DNA from: CAVUAF01 sp963739375
GTDB lineage: Bacteria; Acidobacteriota; Terriglobia; Terriglobales; Acidobacteriaceae
DNA length: 64,000 bases
Assembly: GCA_963739375.1 (NCBI GenBank)
Contig: CAVUAF010000017.1
Coordinates: 186,001 to 250,000 of the forward strand
Direction of reading: 5' to 3'
The position numbers and the translations under genes are program-made. Positions 27,187-37,374 of this stretch are shown here, piece after piece. Numbering within the stretch: the first letter of the stretch is position 1; each line of letters starts with the position of its first letter. The notes below the pieces were generated by a model that did no database searches, had not been told where the DNA came from, and saw only the letters and a list, made by a program, of their open reading frames with translations.

Positions 27187-28467
27187 ATGCCGCGCTCGTT
27201 GCCCCAGCAAGCACTGTGGTGGCTCTTCCTGGGCGGAGTTGCCGCCTTGCCGCTCATGCAGCCGCCGCTGGTGATCTCCGGCCATGCGCTCATCGCGGCT
27301 GATCTCTTGCTCGTGGCCGCGCTCCTGCTCTGGCTGCTCGCGCTCGCCACCGGGACGCCGCTGCGCCCCACCCCCGCCTACCTGCCGCTGGCGGTCTACC
27401 TGGCGTGCTCCCTGCTCTCGGCCGCCCTTTCCCCGGACCGCGCCGCCACCTGGGTACCGCTCCTGATTGATTTCTACGCCGCCGCCCTCTGCGTGCTCGC
27501 CTTCAACCTGCTGCGCTCGCCCGCCGAGGTGCTCGCCTTTGCGCGCGCGTGGCTGGTCGGGACCGCGCTCACCGCCGCCGCCGGAGTGCTCGGCATTGTC
27601 GCCTTCTATGCCGGCGTGCGCGATCCGGAAATCAACCGGGCACTCTCCGTTTATGGCAGCCTCGCCGCCGGCAACTATCCGCGCCTCTGGAGCACGTTCC
27701 TGAACTCCAACCTGCTGGCGAACTACCTCAGCATCAGCCTGCTGCTGCTGCTGGCGCTGCGCGCGAGCGCTGAGATCGGCCGGCGCGCCTTCGCGATGCT
27801 GGCGCCGCTGGTCGTGCTGGTGGCCGGTTTCACCGCCTCGCCCGGCTTGGGCGGCCTGCTCCTGGGGCTGGGGCTGTGGTTCTTCCGGCAAGAGGCGCGT
27901 CCCCGCGCGGCGCGGCTGGCGCTGGCGTGCGGCGTGATGGCGGCGGTGCTGTTCGCCTGGGCGCTGCTGGTCTCGCCGCCGGAACTGGCCGCGCACGGCT
28001 GGCGCTCCGCGCTCGCGCATCCCGAACTCTCGCCGCGCGTCCAATGCTGGCAGACGGCGCTCGCGACCGTGGCCCGGCATCCCCTGACCGGCCTCGGGCC
28101 GGGGCTGCCCATGCCGTGCCCGCCGTGGCAATCGCCGGACGGTGTCGTTGTCCATCTGGCGGAAGCCCACAACACCTACCTGAACATCGCCGCCCTCAAG
28201 GGACTCCCGGCGCTCGCCGCCTTCGCCTGGTTCTTGATCCTGCTGCTGCGCCGCTGGCGCCTCGCTCCCGCCGGCGCTTCCTCCGCCGCGGTGCTTGCTG
28301 CCGCGCTCGGCATCGCCTTGCTCCAGGGCATGCTGTACCAGGGCCTGGCCACTTCTCTGGAACACACCCGGCACCTGTGGCTGCTGATGGGGGCCTGGCT
28401 GGCCATCACCGAAGCGCCGCCGCCCGCGTCCGTCGTTGCTTCCGCGGGTGCGAATGTCTATTCTTAA
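27187..28467 (+). CDS. O-antigen ligase/polymerase-like (Wzy_C) membrane protein
   Basis: A 426-residue protein with about ten or more membrane helices and a long periplasmic loop (about 275-340) containing GLGPGLP and EAHNTYLNIAALKGLPALAA. The HNxYL word in the penultimate loop is typical of O-antigen ligase (WaaL) and polymerase families. It would act on undecaprenyl-linked glycans, in keeping with uppS directly downstream. Whether it ligates or polymerises cannot be told from sequence alone. Confidence 0.75.
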   Translation: MPRSLPQQALWWLFLGGVAALPLMQPPLVISGHALIAADLLLVAALLLWLLALATGTPLRPTPAYLPLAVYLACSLLSAALSPDRAATWVPLLIDFYAAALCVLAFNLLRSPAEVLAFARAWLVGTALTAAAGVLGIVAFYAGVRDPEINRALSVYGSLAAGNYPRLWSTFLNSNLLANYLSISLLLLLALRASAEIGRRAFAMLAPLVVLVAGFTASPGLGGLLLGLGLWFFRQEARPRAARLALACGVMAAVLFAWALLVSPPELAAHGWRSALAHPELSPRVQCWQTALATVARHPLTGLGPGLPMPCPPWQSPDGVVVHLAEAHNTYLNIAALKGLPALAAFAWFLILLLRRWRLAPAGASSAAVLAAALGIALLQGMLYQGLATSLEHTRHLWLLMGAWLAITEAPPPASVVASAGANVYS

Positions 28468-28493
28468 CCGTCATCCATTCGCCGAGGTCCCAC

Positions 28494-29297
28494 TTGCGTC
28501 ATCCTGTTCCCGACGGTCTGGACCGGAAAGAAATTGCGGTCTGGCAGAAGCTCGAGCCGCAGCGGTTGCCGCACCACATCGCGGTCATCATGGACGGAAA
28601 CGGGCGTTGGGCGCGGCGCCGCCACCTGCCGCGGGTTGCCGGCCACAAGGCCGGGGTGGACGCGGTGCGCGCCATCTGCGAAACCGCCGCCCGCATCGGC
28701 ATCCCCGCGCTCACCCTCTACGCCTTCTCGGCGGAAAACTGGAAGCGCCGCCCGCAGCTGGAAATCGGCTTCCTTATGCGCCTGCTCCGCCAGTACCTCA
28801 AGCAGGAAGTCCCCACGCTCAACCGCAACAACATCCGCCTGCAATACATCGGGCGGCTGCACGAGCTGCCGGCGAACGTGCAGGAGCGCCTCGACTGGGC
28901 CGAAGCCGCCACCGCCCCCAACACCGGCATGGTCCTGACCCTGGCGCTCAACTACGGGGCGCGCTCCGAGCTGGTCGATGCCTTCAACGCCATCGTCCGC
29001 ACCGCCGCCTCCAACGGCGGCGTCGAGCACCTGCGCATCGACGAAGCCGCCATCCACGAGCACCTGTACACCCATCGCCTGCCGGAACTCGATCTCGTCA
29101 TCCGCACCAGCGGCGAAATGCGCCTCAGCAATTTCCTGCTGTGGCAGGCGGCGTACTCGGAAATCTATGTCACCGAGACGCTGTGGCCCGACTTCCGCGG
29201 CGTCGACCTGCTCGAAGCTGTCGCCGAGTACCAGCGGCGCGAGCGCCGCTACGGTGGCCTCTCGCCCGCGCACGCCCTGGAAGCCAAGCGCCCCTGA
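28494..29297 (+). CDS. uppS: Undecaprenyl diphosphate synthase (cis-prenyltransferase)
   Basis: A 267-residue enzyme; no ATG fits, and I take the TTG 6 nt after GAGGTC (MRHPVPDGL). It condenses isopentenyl diphosphate units into the C55 lipid carrier. Motifs: IMDGNGRWARRR (catalytic Asp), LTLYAFSAENWKRR, and RTSGEMRLSNFLLWQAAYSE. Its stop abuts the cdsA ATG, the common uppS-cdsA-dxr-rseP order. Confidence 0.93.
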   Translation: MRHPVPDGLDRKEIAVWQKLEPQRLPHHIAVIMDGNGRWARRRHLPRVAGHKAGVDAVRAICETAARIGIPALTLYAFSAENWKRRPQLEIGFLMRLLRQYLKQEVPTLNRNNIRLQYIGRLHELPANVQERLDWAEAATAPNTGMVLTLALNYGARSELVDAFNAIVRTAASNGGVEHLRIDEAAIHEHLYTHRLPELDLVIRTSGEMRLSNFLLWQAAYSEIYVTETLWPDFRGVDLLEAVAEYQRRERRYGGLSPAHALEAKRP

Positions 29298-30197
29298 ATG
29301 AAGCGCGTCCTCACTGCCGCGGTCCTCATCCCCGCCGTGCTCGCCGCGGTCTTCTGGCTGCCCATCTGGATCTTCTCGCTGCTGGTGGGGTTCGTCGCCC
29401 TCATCGCCACCGCCGAGCTTTTTGGTCTGGCCGAGGCCACCGGCCTCCAGCCCCTGCGCAACCTCGGCTACTTCCTGGTGGCCCTGCTCTTCGTCGCCTA
29501 TCCGCTCAGCGGCAACGGCAAGGTCAGCGTGCCGGTCTTCGAGCAGCTGGTGCTGGCGGTGCCGCTCAGCCCCCTGCTGGGGCTGGCGATCATGCTGCTG
29601 GGCGCGTTGGTGGCGCTGATCGCGGTCCTGCGCCGCGAGACTTTTGATGGCGCGCTGGCCGGCGCCGCGGTCACCGTCTTCGCCATCCCCTACCTGGGGC
29701 TGACGCTCGGCTCGCTGGTCCTGCTGCGCGACCTGCGCTACGGCCCCTGGTGGGTCCTCTACCTGTTCGCCGTGGTGTGGTCGGGGGACACCTTCGCTTA
29801 CTACACCGGACGCGCCATCGGCCGCCACCCGATGGCGCCGCGCGTCAGTCCCGGCAAGACCTGGGAAGGCGCGGTTGCCTCGCTGGTCGGCAGCGTGCTG
29901 CTCGGCGTGGTGATGTTCGCCTTCCAGCCACAGATCACGGGCTGGCTGGCGAGGGTGAAGGCCATGACGAGCGGCAGCCTGCTGCCGCCACCGCTCTGGC
30001 AGGGCGCCCTCGTCGCCGCCATCCTCAACGTCATGGCGCAGCTGGGCGACCTGGCCGAGTCCATGCTCAAGCGCGGCGCGGGGGTGAAAGATTCAGGCAC
30101 GCTGCTGCCCGGCCACGGCGGCATGCTCGACCGCATCGACGCCCTGCTCTTCGCCGCCCCGGTGCTGTGGTATTACGCCTTTTTCGCTACAATCTAG
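29298..30197 (+). CDS. cdsA: Phosphatidate cytidylyltransferase CdsA
   Basis: A 299-residue membrane enzyme making CDP-diacylglycerol for phospholipid synthesis. About eight helices; the family signature near the C-terminus is present as VSPGKTWEGAVASLVGS and LPGHGGMLDRIDALLFAAP. Starts directly at the uppS stop, so coupled to it. The spacer after it contains inverted repeats before dxr. Confidence 0.93.
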   Translation: MKRVLTAAVLIPAVLAAVFWLPIWIFSLLVGFVALIATAELFGLAEATGLQPLRNLGYFLVALLFVAYPLSGNGKVSVPVFEQLVLAVPLSPLLGLAIMLLGALVALIAVLRRETFDGALAGAAVTVFAIPYLGLTLGSLVLLRDLRYGPWWVLYLFAVVWSGDTFAYYTGRAIGRHPMAPRVSPGKTWEGAVASLVGSVLLGVVMFAFQPQITGWLARVKAMTSGSLLPPPLWQGALVAAILNVMAQLGDLAESMLKRGAGVKDSGTLLPGHGGMLDRIDALLFAAPVLWYYAFFATI

Positions 30198-30342
30198 TTC
30201 CACCACGAAGGCACGAAGACACGAAAGCGAGCATCTAGCATTTGGCACTTAGCATTTGGCCACTGCGAGTTCACCGGTGTCGGGCCAAATGCCAACTGCC
30301 AAGTGCCAACGGCCTCTTCGTGCCTTCGTGACTTCGTGGTGC
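30198..30342. repeat. Nested inverted short-period repeats between cdsA and dxr
   Basis: The outer arms (30198-30226, and 30314-30342) are CACCACGAAGGCACGAAG and its complement. The inner arms (30229-30262, and 30282-30310) are made of an AGCATTTGGCA unit and its complement. Together they could form a cruciform of over 100 bp. It lies inside the uppS-cdsA-dxr-rseP set, so it would be transcribed. Confidence 0.75.
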
Positions 30343-30350
30343 CAACGTCC

Positions 30351-31556
30351 ATGAAAAGAGTTGCCATCCTCGGCTCGACCGGCTCCATCGGGCGCAGCAC
30401 GCTCAGCATCGTCGAGCAGTATCCGGAGCGGTTCGCGGTGGCCACGCTGGCGGCAGGGCAGAATGTAGTGGCGGCGCGCGAGCAGGCGCTGCGCTGGGGG
30501 CCGCGCGTGGTCTCGATGGCCAGCGACCAGGCGGCCGAAGCTCTGCGCGGCGAACTCCAGGCTGCCGGGCGTGCCGACATCGAGGTAGTCAGCGGCAGTG
30601 CCGGCGCGGTCCGGGTCGCCACGCATCCCGAGGCCGACTTCGTGGTCAGCGCCATCGTCGGGGTGGCGGGCCTGGAAGCGACCTACGAGGCGGTGCGGGC
30701 GGGGAAGACGGTGGGGCTGGCGAACAAGGAGTGCCTGGTGGCCGCCGGCGAGCTGATTACCGCCGAAGCCCGCCGCCAGGGCAAGCCGCTGCTGCCCATC
30801 GATTCCGAGCACAATGCCGTCCACCAGTGCATGCGCGGCGGGCGGCTGGACGAAGTCGAGCGGGTATGGCTCACCGCTTCCGGGGGCCCGTTTCTGAATA
30901 CCCCGCCCGAAGCCTTCGCCAACATCACGGTGGAACAGGCGCTCAACCATCCCACGTGGAAGATGGGGCGGCGCATCACCATCGATTCCGCCACCCTGAT
31001 GAACAAGGGGTTCGAGGTCATCGAGGCCTGCCGCCTCTTCGACCTGCCGCCCAGCCGGGTGAGCGTGCTGGTCCATCCGCAGTCGAGCATCCACTCGCTG
31101 GTGGAGTTCCGCGACGGGAGCCTCTTGGCGCAGCTCTCGGTCACCGACATGCGCCTGCCGATCCTCTATGCCCTGACCTGGCCGGAGCGCATCGAATCGG
31201 CGCTGAAGTTTCCGCTGGCGGACCTGCGGCGCCTGGACTTTTGCCCGCCCGACCTGGAGAAGTTCCCCTGCCTGGCGCTGGCCTACGAAGCCGTCCAGGC
31301 GGGCGGCGCGAAGACGGTCGCCCTGAACGCCGCCGACGAGGTGGCGGTGGCCGCCTTCCTCGAAGGCAGAATTACCTTTAACGACATTCCGCGCGTGATT
31401 CGCGCCGTACTCGCTGCGACCACGGCGCCGCCTCCGGAATCTATTCAGGAGGTGCTGCAGGCCGACGCGGCGGCGCGCCGGGCCGCCGCGGAGCGGGTAC
31501 GAAAGTTTGCCGGTGCGGCGGGGCAGCCGGTGTTGGCCAGCCGCCATTTGAGTTAA
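30351..31556 (+). CDS. dxr: 1-deoxy-D-xylulose 5-phosphate reductoisomerase
   Basis: A 401-residue NADPH-dependent enzyme turning DXP into MEP, the committed step of the non-mevalonate pathway. The N-terminal GSTGSIGRSTL binds NADPH. VGLANKECLVAAGE and PIDSEHNAVHQC supply metal and substrate residues, and SVLVHPQSSIHSLVEF follows. I start at the ATG after the repeat (MKRVAILG). Confidence 0.95.
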   Translation: MKRVAILGSTGSIGRSTLSIVEQYPERFAVATLAAGQNVVAAREQALRWGPRVVSMASDQAAEALRGELQAAGRADIEVVSGSAGAVRVATHPEADFVVSAIVGVAGLEATYEAVRAGKTVGLANKECLVAAGELITAEARRQGKPLLPIDSEHNAVHQCMRGGRLDEVERVWLTASGGPFLNTPPEAFANITVEQALNHPTWKMGRRITIDSATLMNKGFEVIEACRLFDLPPSRVSVLVHPQSSIHSLVEFRDGSLLAQLSVTDMRLPILYALTWPERIESALKFPLADLRRLDFCPPDLEKFPCLALAYEAVQAGGAKTVALNAADEVAVAAFLEGRITFNDIPRVIRAVLAATTAPPPESIQEVLQADAAARRAAAERVRKFAGAAGQPVLASRHLS

Positions 31557-31572
31557 GCTGTATCAGGTCTTC

Positions 31573-32904
31573 ATGTTGACGTTTCTCAGCAGCCTCTTCT
31601 GGGTGGCCGTCGTGCTCGGGATCATGATCCTGATCCACGAGTTCGGCCACTATGCCACGGCGAAGTTATTTGGCGTGGGCGTGGAAGTCTTTTCCATCGG
31701 CTTCGGCAAGCGCCTGCTGGGTTTCCGGCGCGGCGAGACCGACTACCGCATCAGCGCGCTGCCGCTTGGCGGCTACGTCAAGATGTCGGGCGAGAACTTC
31801 ATGGAATCGCGCACCGGCGACCCGCGCGAGTTCCTCTCCCACCCGCGCTGGCACCGTTTCGTGATCGCCTTCGCCGGTCCGGCCATGAACATCCTGCTGG
31901 CCATTGGCCTGCTGACCGGCGTGTACATGGTCCGCTACGAGCATCCGGCGTACCTGGAGGAGCCGGCGGTGGTGGGCTGGGTGATGGAGAATTCTCCGGC
32001 GGCCAAGGCCGGGCTGCAGATCGGCGACCGCATCATCCGCATCGACGGCGTCGAGAATCCCACCTGGGAAGACACGCTGCTGAAAGTGATGATGAGTCCC
32101 GGGCAGCCGTTGGAAATGGGGGTGCAGCGCGGCAGCGCGACCTTCAGTACCCGGATGGTGCCCGACAAGGTGGGCCGCGACGAGCTCGGCGAAAGCGGCC
32201 TGGTGCCCGATGAAAAGCTAGTGGTCACCGATCTCGACCCCGAGATGCCGGCGGCCAAAGCGGGCATGCGCCTGGGCGACGAGATCATCGCCATGAACGC
32301 CGCCCCCTTGCGCTCCGTCGGCGGCTTGCTGAAGCGGCTGCAGGACAACGGCGAGAAGCCGGCGACTTTTACCATCGTCCGCGACCATGCGCAGCTGGAC
32401 CTCAAGATCGCGCCCCAGCGCTACGCCATCGAGGGTGACAACTACTTCCGCATCGGCATCCAGTCGAACCCGATGCGCGTCGACCGGCTGCCCTTCGCGG
32501 GGGCCTTCGCCAAGTCCCTCGAGACCAACGTCAAGACCTCGGGGCTGGTGCTCGAGCTGATGGAGAAGATGGTGCAGCGCAAGCTCTCGATGCGGCAGAT
32601 GTCGGGGCCCATCGGCATTGCGCGCGCCACCGGGGAAGCGGCCCGCCAGCCCGGCTGGGTCTCCCTGCTCACCCTGATGGCCACCATCAGCCTGCAGCTC
32701 GGCATCTTTAACCTGTTCCCCATCCCCATCCTCGACGGCGGGGTAATCCTGCTGCTGGTGCTGGAAGGGGTGATGCGCCGCGACATCAGCGTGCAGGTGA
32801 AGGAGCGCATTTACCAGGCCGCGTTCGTCTTCCTGATCCTGTTCGCCGTGCTGGTCATCTATAACGACCTGGCCAAGACCATTCCGGGGTGGGGAAGACC
32901 GTAA
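31573..32904 (+). CDS. rseP: Site-2 protease RseP (M50)
   Basis: A 443-residue intramembrane zinc metalloprotease that cuts anti-sigma factors and signal peptides. Helix 1 has HEFGH (about residues 22-26); the third ligand lies in LFPIPILDGG near the C-terminus. Two PDZ domains sit in the periplasmic part (about 125-205 and 215-290). Length and order after dxr are standard. It may act on the anti-sigma factor at 25983, which is inference. Confidence 0.93.
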   Translation: MLTFLSSLFWVAVVLGIMILIHEFGHYATAKLFGVGVEVFSIGFGKRLLGFRRGETDYRISALPLGGYVKMSGENFMESRTGDPREFLSHPRWHRFVIAFAGPAMNILLAIGLLTGVYMVRYEHPAYLEEPAVVGWVMENSPAAKAGLQIGDRIIRIDGVENPTWEDTLLKVMMSPGQPLEMGVQRGSATFSTRMVPDKVGRDELGESGLVPDEKLVVTDLDPEMPAAKAGMRLGDEIIAMNAAPLRSVGGLLKRLQDNGEKPATFTIVRDHAQLDLKIAPQRYAIEGDNYFRIGIQSNPMRVDRLPFAGAFAKSLETNVKTSGLVLELMEKMVQRKLSMRQMSGPIGIARATGEAARQPGWVSLLTLMATISLQLGIFNLFPIPILDGGVILLLVLEGVMRRDISVQVKERIYQAAFVFLILFAVLVIYNDLAKTIPGWGRP

Positions 32905-32907
32905 ACC

Positions 32908-33053
32908 CGTCGGCGGTCTTCGGTCGCCGGTCTTCGGCCAAGCAGCTTCGGCACAGACAAGTCCCCAACAAAGAACGCAGAGGATTGCTCCTCTGCGTTC
33001 TTCATTTCTCGAGCCTTTCTTGCCGAAGACCGACGACCGACGACCGACGACGG
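32908..33053. terminator. Bidirectional hairpin within inverted GACCGACGA repeats
   Basis: A 13-bp perfect stem (AAGAACGCAGAGG, 32971-32983, with its complement at 32990-33002; 6-nt loop) lies between convergent rseP and the XRE gene. It is bracketed by inverted arms of a TCTTCGGTCGCCGG-type repeat (32908-32939 and 33022-33053). On the minus strand the stem is followed by a short T-rich run. Confidence 0.6.
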
Positions 33054-33056
33054 TTC

Positions 33057-33596
33057 TTACGACATGCGCCGCGGCCGAATAGTCAGTTCGCGCACCTGGC
33101 CGAGCACGCTCGACCATTGCATTCCGTTGAGCTGGCTGACGTAGGGCACCAGCTGGGCCACGAACTCGTCGCTGATGAGTTCGCGGATTTCGTCCTCGCG
33201 GGTGCGACTGGAGCCGCGCAGCAGCTCCGCAATCTCCACCTCCAAGGCCTTGGCCAGCCGCGCCAGCGAGGAGAGCGTGGGGGTCGCCTTGTCATTCTCG
33301 ATCTTCGAAACGTAGGTGCGGGGAACGCTCATGCGCAGCGCCAGTTGCCGCTGGCTCAGCCCGTTGCGCAGCCGCAGCGAACGGATGGCGGTCGCAATTT
33401 CCAGATGCGGGTAGCCGTTGCCGTTGCTCCGGGGCGGCTCGGGCACGGGGACAGCCACCACTGGCTCCGGCTCCTCCGGATCCAGCGAAATATGGCAGCG
33501 GCGGCAGAGGTGGTTGCTGGGAAGAAACTGCACGAGGTGACAACGATCGCATCTCACCACTTCCCGTGAATCGACGGGTGCGAGAGTCGTGGCCAT
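33057..33596 (-). CDS. XRE-family regulator with N-terminal zinc ribbon
   Basis: A 179-residue protein, started at MATTLAPVD because the upstream extension lacks protein-like sequence. Residues 14-33 contain CDRC and CRRC, a probable zinc ribbon. After a Pro-rich linker comes a Cro/CI helix-turn-helix (about 72-130: LRLRNGLSQRQLALRMSVPR, then TYVSKIENDKATPT). Target unknown. Confidence 0.8.
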   Translation of the reverse strand: MATTLAPVDSREVVRCDRCHLVQFLPSNHLCRRCHISLDPEEPEPVVAVPVPEPPRSNGNGYPHLEIATAIRSLRLRNGLSQRQLALRMSVPRTYVSKIENDKATPTLSSLARLAKALEVEIAELLRGSSRTREDEIRELISDEFVAQLVPYVSQLNGMQWSSVLGQVRELTIRPRRMS

Positions 33597-34019
33597 CAGG
33601 TTGTGGGAGATGCCAGAGCCGGCACCGGGGAACCCAGCCTGCGCCCTCGCCCCACGGCTGGCCAGCCGCCGGTAGAAGGGCGCCGCTCCCGGTGCAAAAG
33701 CTGAGGCACCGAACGAAGCGGCACGGTCAATGTGCGGCAATCAGCCGCCAGTGTCAACACAATTTTCTGTGGAAAACGGAAAACCTGCCGGTGAAACCCG
33801 AAAAAAACCGGCGAATTGACGGAGAACCCCGGGTGGCGACGCGCGCTGTTTCGCGGTTTACTATGTTGATGCGGGGAAGAAATCAGTTTCTAGTTTCTGG
33901 TTTCTAGTTTCTAGTTCTGGTGCTTTGACACGTCACGACGGCTGAACGTCGTGAGGCAAGAAACGAGAAACTAGAAACGAGAAACTGCATTTCCGATCTC
34001 CCGATCACCCGATGGCCCG
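33597..34019. other. Intergenic region with inverted TTTCTAG repeats
   Basis: 423 bp without a gene. TACTAT near 33859 may be a -10 box for the HD gene. The arms at 33884-33920 (TTTCTAGTTTCTGG) and 33957-33987 (the complement) bracket the hairpin CACGACG-6 nt-CGTCGTG (33934-33953). A third unit, GATCNCCC repeated four times, begins near 33995 and contains the start codon of the HD gene. Confidence 0.7.
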
Positions 34020-34595
34020 ATGACGAGATTTGATGCCTGGCAGTTGCTGACCGAATACACGCAGTCGGAGAGCCTGCGCAAGCATGCGCTCGCCGTCGAA
34101 GCCTGCATGCGCGCCTACGCGCGGCGGCTGGCGCCGGCCGAGGAAGAGCAGTGGGGCATGACCGGCCTGCTGCACGACTTCGACTACGAAAAATTCCCCA
34201 CCGCCGAACAGCACCCGTTCGTCGGCAACCGGATTCTGGAAGAGCGCGGCTGGCCGGAGGAGATACGGCGCGCCATCCTCTCGCACGCCGCGTATTCCGG
34301 CGTGCCGCGCCAGACGCCGATGGAGCGCGTCCTCTTCGCCTGCGATGAGCTCACCGGCTTCATCACCGCTACCGCGCTGGTCAAGCCGGGCAAGTCGCTG
34401 GCCGAGGTGGAGGCGAAGTCGGTGCGCAAGAAAATGAAGGACAAGGCCTTCGCGCGCAGCGTCAACCGCGACGACATCCTGCAGGGCGCGCAGGAACTGG
34501 GCGTCGAGTTGGAAGAGCACATCGCGTTTTGCATCACGGCGATGCAGAGCGTAGCCAAGGAGCTCGGGCTGGCGGGGACTGGCTCGGCCGTTTGA
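34020..34595 (+). CDS. HD-domain phosphohydrolase
   Basis: A 191-residue protein with an HD metal-dependent phosphohydrolase domain: His in LRKHALAVEAC, HD pair in GLLHDFDYEKFP, then HPFVGNRILEERGWPEEIRRAILSH with the later His, and Asp in ACDELTGFITA. The substrate is unknown. The ATG falls inside a CCCGATGN repeat, with no ribosome site. Confidence 0.83.
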   Translation: MTRFDAWQLLTEYTQSESLRKHALAVEACMRAYARRLAPAEEEQWGMTGLLHDFDYEKFPTAEQHPFVGNRILEERGWPEEIRRAILSHAAYSGVPRQTPMERVLFACDELTGFITATALVKPGKSLAEVEAKSVRKKMKDKAFARSVNRDDILQGAQELGVELEEHIAFCITAMQSVAKELGLAGTGSAV

Positions 34596-34642
34596 CTCTC
34601 CCCAGCACGCAGCGCACAATCAGCCCGAAAGGTCACCCGGCC

Positions 34643-35251
34643 ATGCTGGCTCGCCGCCTGATTCCCGCTGTCGTTGCGGTGCTCTGCCTGCTGTTGACCG
34701 GCGGCTGCTGGGTCTACACCGCCAACCCGCTGGCGCAGAGCGACGACGAGTTGCAGTTCGACCGCGCGCTGCTGGGCGCCTGGTCGCAGCCCGAGAGCGG
34801 TTGTTCCCTGAACATCTCGCGCTTCTTCGAGGAAAAGCTCTACCGCGTGGACTACGCGGCGCCCCCCAGCCGCAAAGGCGACGGCTGCCTGCTGGACTCT
34901 GGCAAGAGCGCCAGCTTCCAGGGCATGCTGGTGGAAATCGCCGACAACCGCTTTCTCGACATCGTGCCGGTGGACCGCCAGCCCATGCACCACGACATGA
35001 CGCTCCACAGCCTGTATCGCGTGCGCGTGGACTCCGCCACCCTGGTGCTGACGCCGCTCAACCGGGATTGGATCCTATCGCAACTGGAGCAGGATCGGCT
35101 GGGCCTGGCGGGGCGCACCATCGCCGACGAAGCCGTCGTCCTCACCTCGTCCACCCGCCAATTGCGCGACTTCCTGCGCGACTACGGCAACAGTGTGGAA
35201 GCCTTTCCGTCGCAAGGGCAACTCGCCTTCCAGCGCCGGGCAAGACCCTAG
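34643..35251 (+). CDS. Hypothetical lipoprotein
   Basis: A 202-residue protein with a type II signal peptide: basic start, hydrophobic stretch, and lipobox LTGGC (lipidated Cys near residue 22). The mature part is mixed alpha/beta with no recognised domain. It lies 47 nt after the HD gene on the same strand. Confidence 0.65.
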   Translation: MLARRLIPAVVAVLCLLLTGGCWVYTANPLAQSDDELQFDRALLGAWSQPESGCSLNISRFFEEKLYRVDYAAPPSRKGDGCLLDSGKSASFQGMLVEIADNRFLDIVPVDRQPMHHDMTLHSLYRVRVDSATLVLTPLNRDWILSQLEQDRLGLAGRTIADEAVVLTSSTRQLRDFLRDYGNSVEAFPSQGQLAFQRRARP

Positions 35252-35267
35252 GGGCAGCGGGACCTGG

Positions 35268-36878
<1,611 letters not shown>

Positions 36879-36884
36879 GCCGAG

Positions 36885-36954
36885 TTCACCACGAAGGCAC
36901 AAAGACACGAAGTTTGCAAGGGAACTGCTTCGTGCCTTCGTGTCTTCGTGGTGT
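36885..36954. repeat. Inverted TTCGTG-type repeat between hutH and thioesterase gene
   Basis: The left arm (36885-36913; TTCACCACGAAGGCAC-type) and the right arm (36929-36954; CTTCGTGCCTTCGTGTCTTC-type) form a stem of about 25 bp with a 15-nt loop, directly before the stop codon of the upstream thioesterase gene. Confidence 0.75.
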
Positions 36955-37367
36955 CATTTTTCCCTTATCGCGGCGTTGAACGCCTGCTGATACTTCTCCG
37001 GCAGCGAGCGCCGCTGCATCTGGGCGTCGGTGACCAGGTGCGTGGTCTCGCCTTCCGCCAGCAGTGCGCCGTCGGGGTGGCGCACGATTTCGTAGCCGAA
37101 GTGGACGAGCGAGCCGCGCACGTGGCGCAGGCGCGTGCGCACCAGCAGTTCGTCATCGTAGCGTGCCGGCGCCTTGTAGCGGCAGCGCGCTTCCACCACC
37201 GCAATGTAGCAGCCGTCGCGCGCTTCCATGTCCTTGTAGGCGAAGCCGAGCTGCCGCATCAGCTCGACGCGGCCCACCTCGAACCAGACCAGGTAGTTGG
37301 AGTGATACGCCACCCCCATCTGGTCGGTCTCGGCGTAGCGCACGCGCAGGCGCGTCTCGTTCACCAT
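36954..37367 (-). CDS. Acyl-CoA thioesterase, YbgC/4-hydroxybenzoyl-CoA thioesterase type
   Basis: A 137-residue hot-dog fold enzyme. The active-site loop LRVRYAETDQMGVAYHSNYL, then VWFEVGR, gives the Asp that acts as nucleophile or base in this family, and a further block follows (RCRYKAPARYDDELLVRT). It hydrolyses acyl-CoA thioesters; the exact substrate is unknown. It lies 7 nt after the M23 peptidase gene. Confidence 0.85.
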   Translation of the reverse strand: MVNETRLRVRYAETDQMGVAYHSNYLVWFEVGRVELMRQLGFAYKDMEARDGCYIAVVEARCRYKAPARYDDELLVRTRLRHVRGSLVHFGYEIVRHPDGALLAEGETTHLVTDAQMQRRSLPEKYQQAFNAAIREK

Positions 37368-37374
37368 GCGCGGG

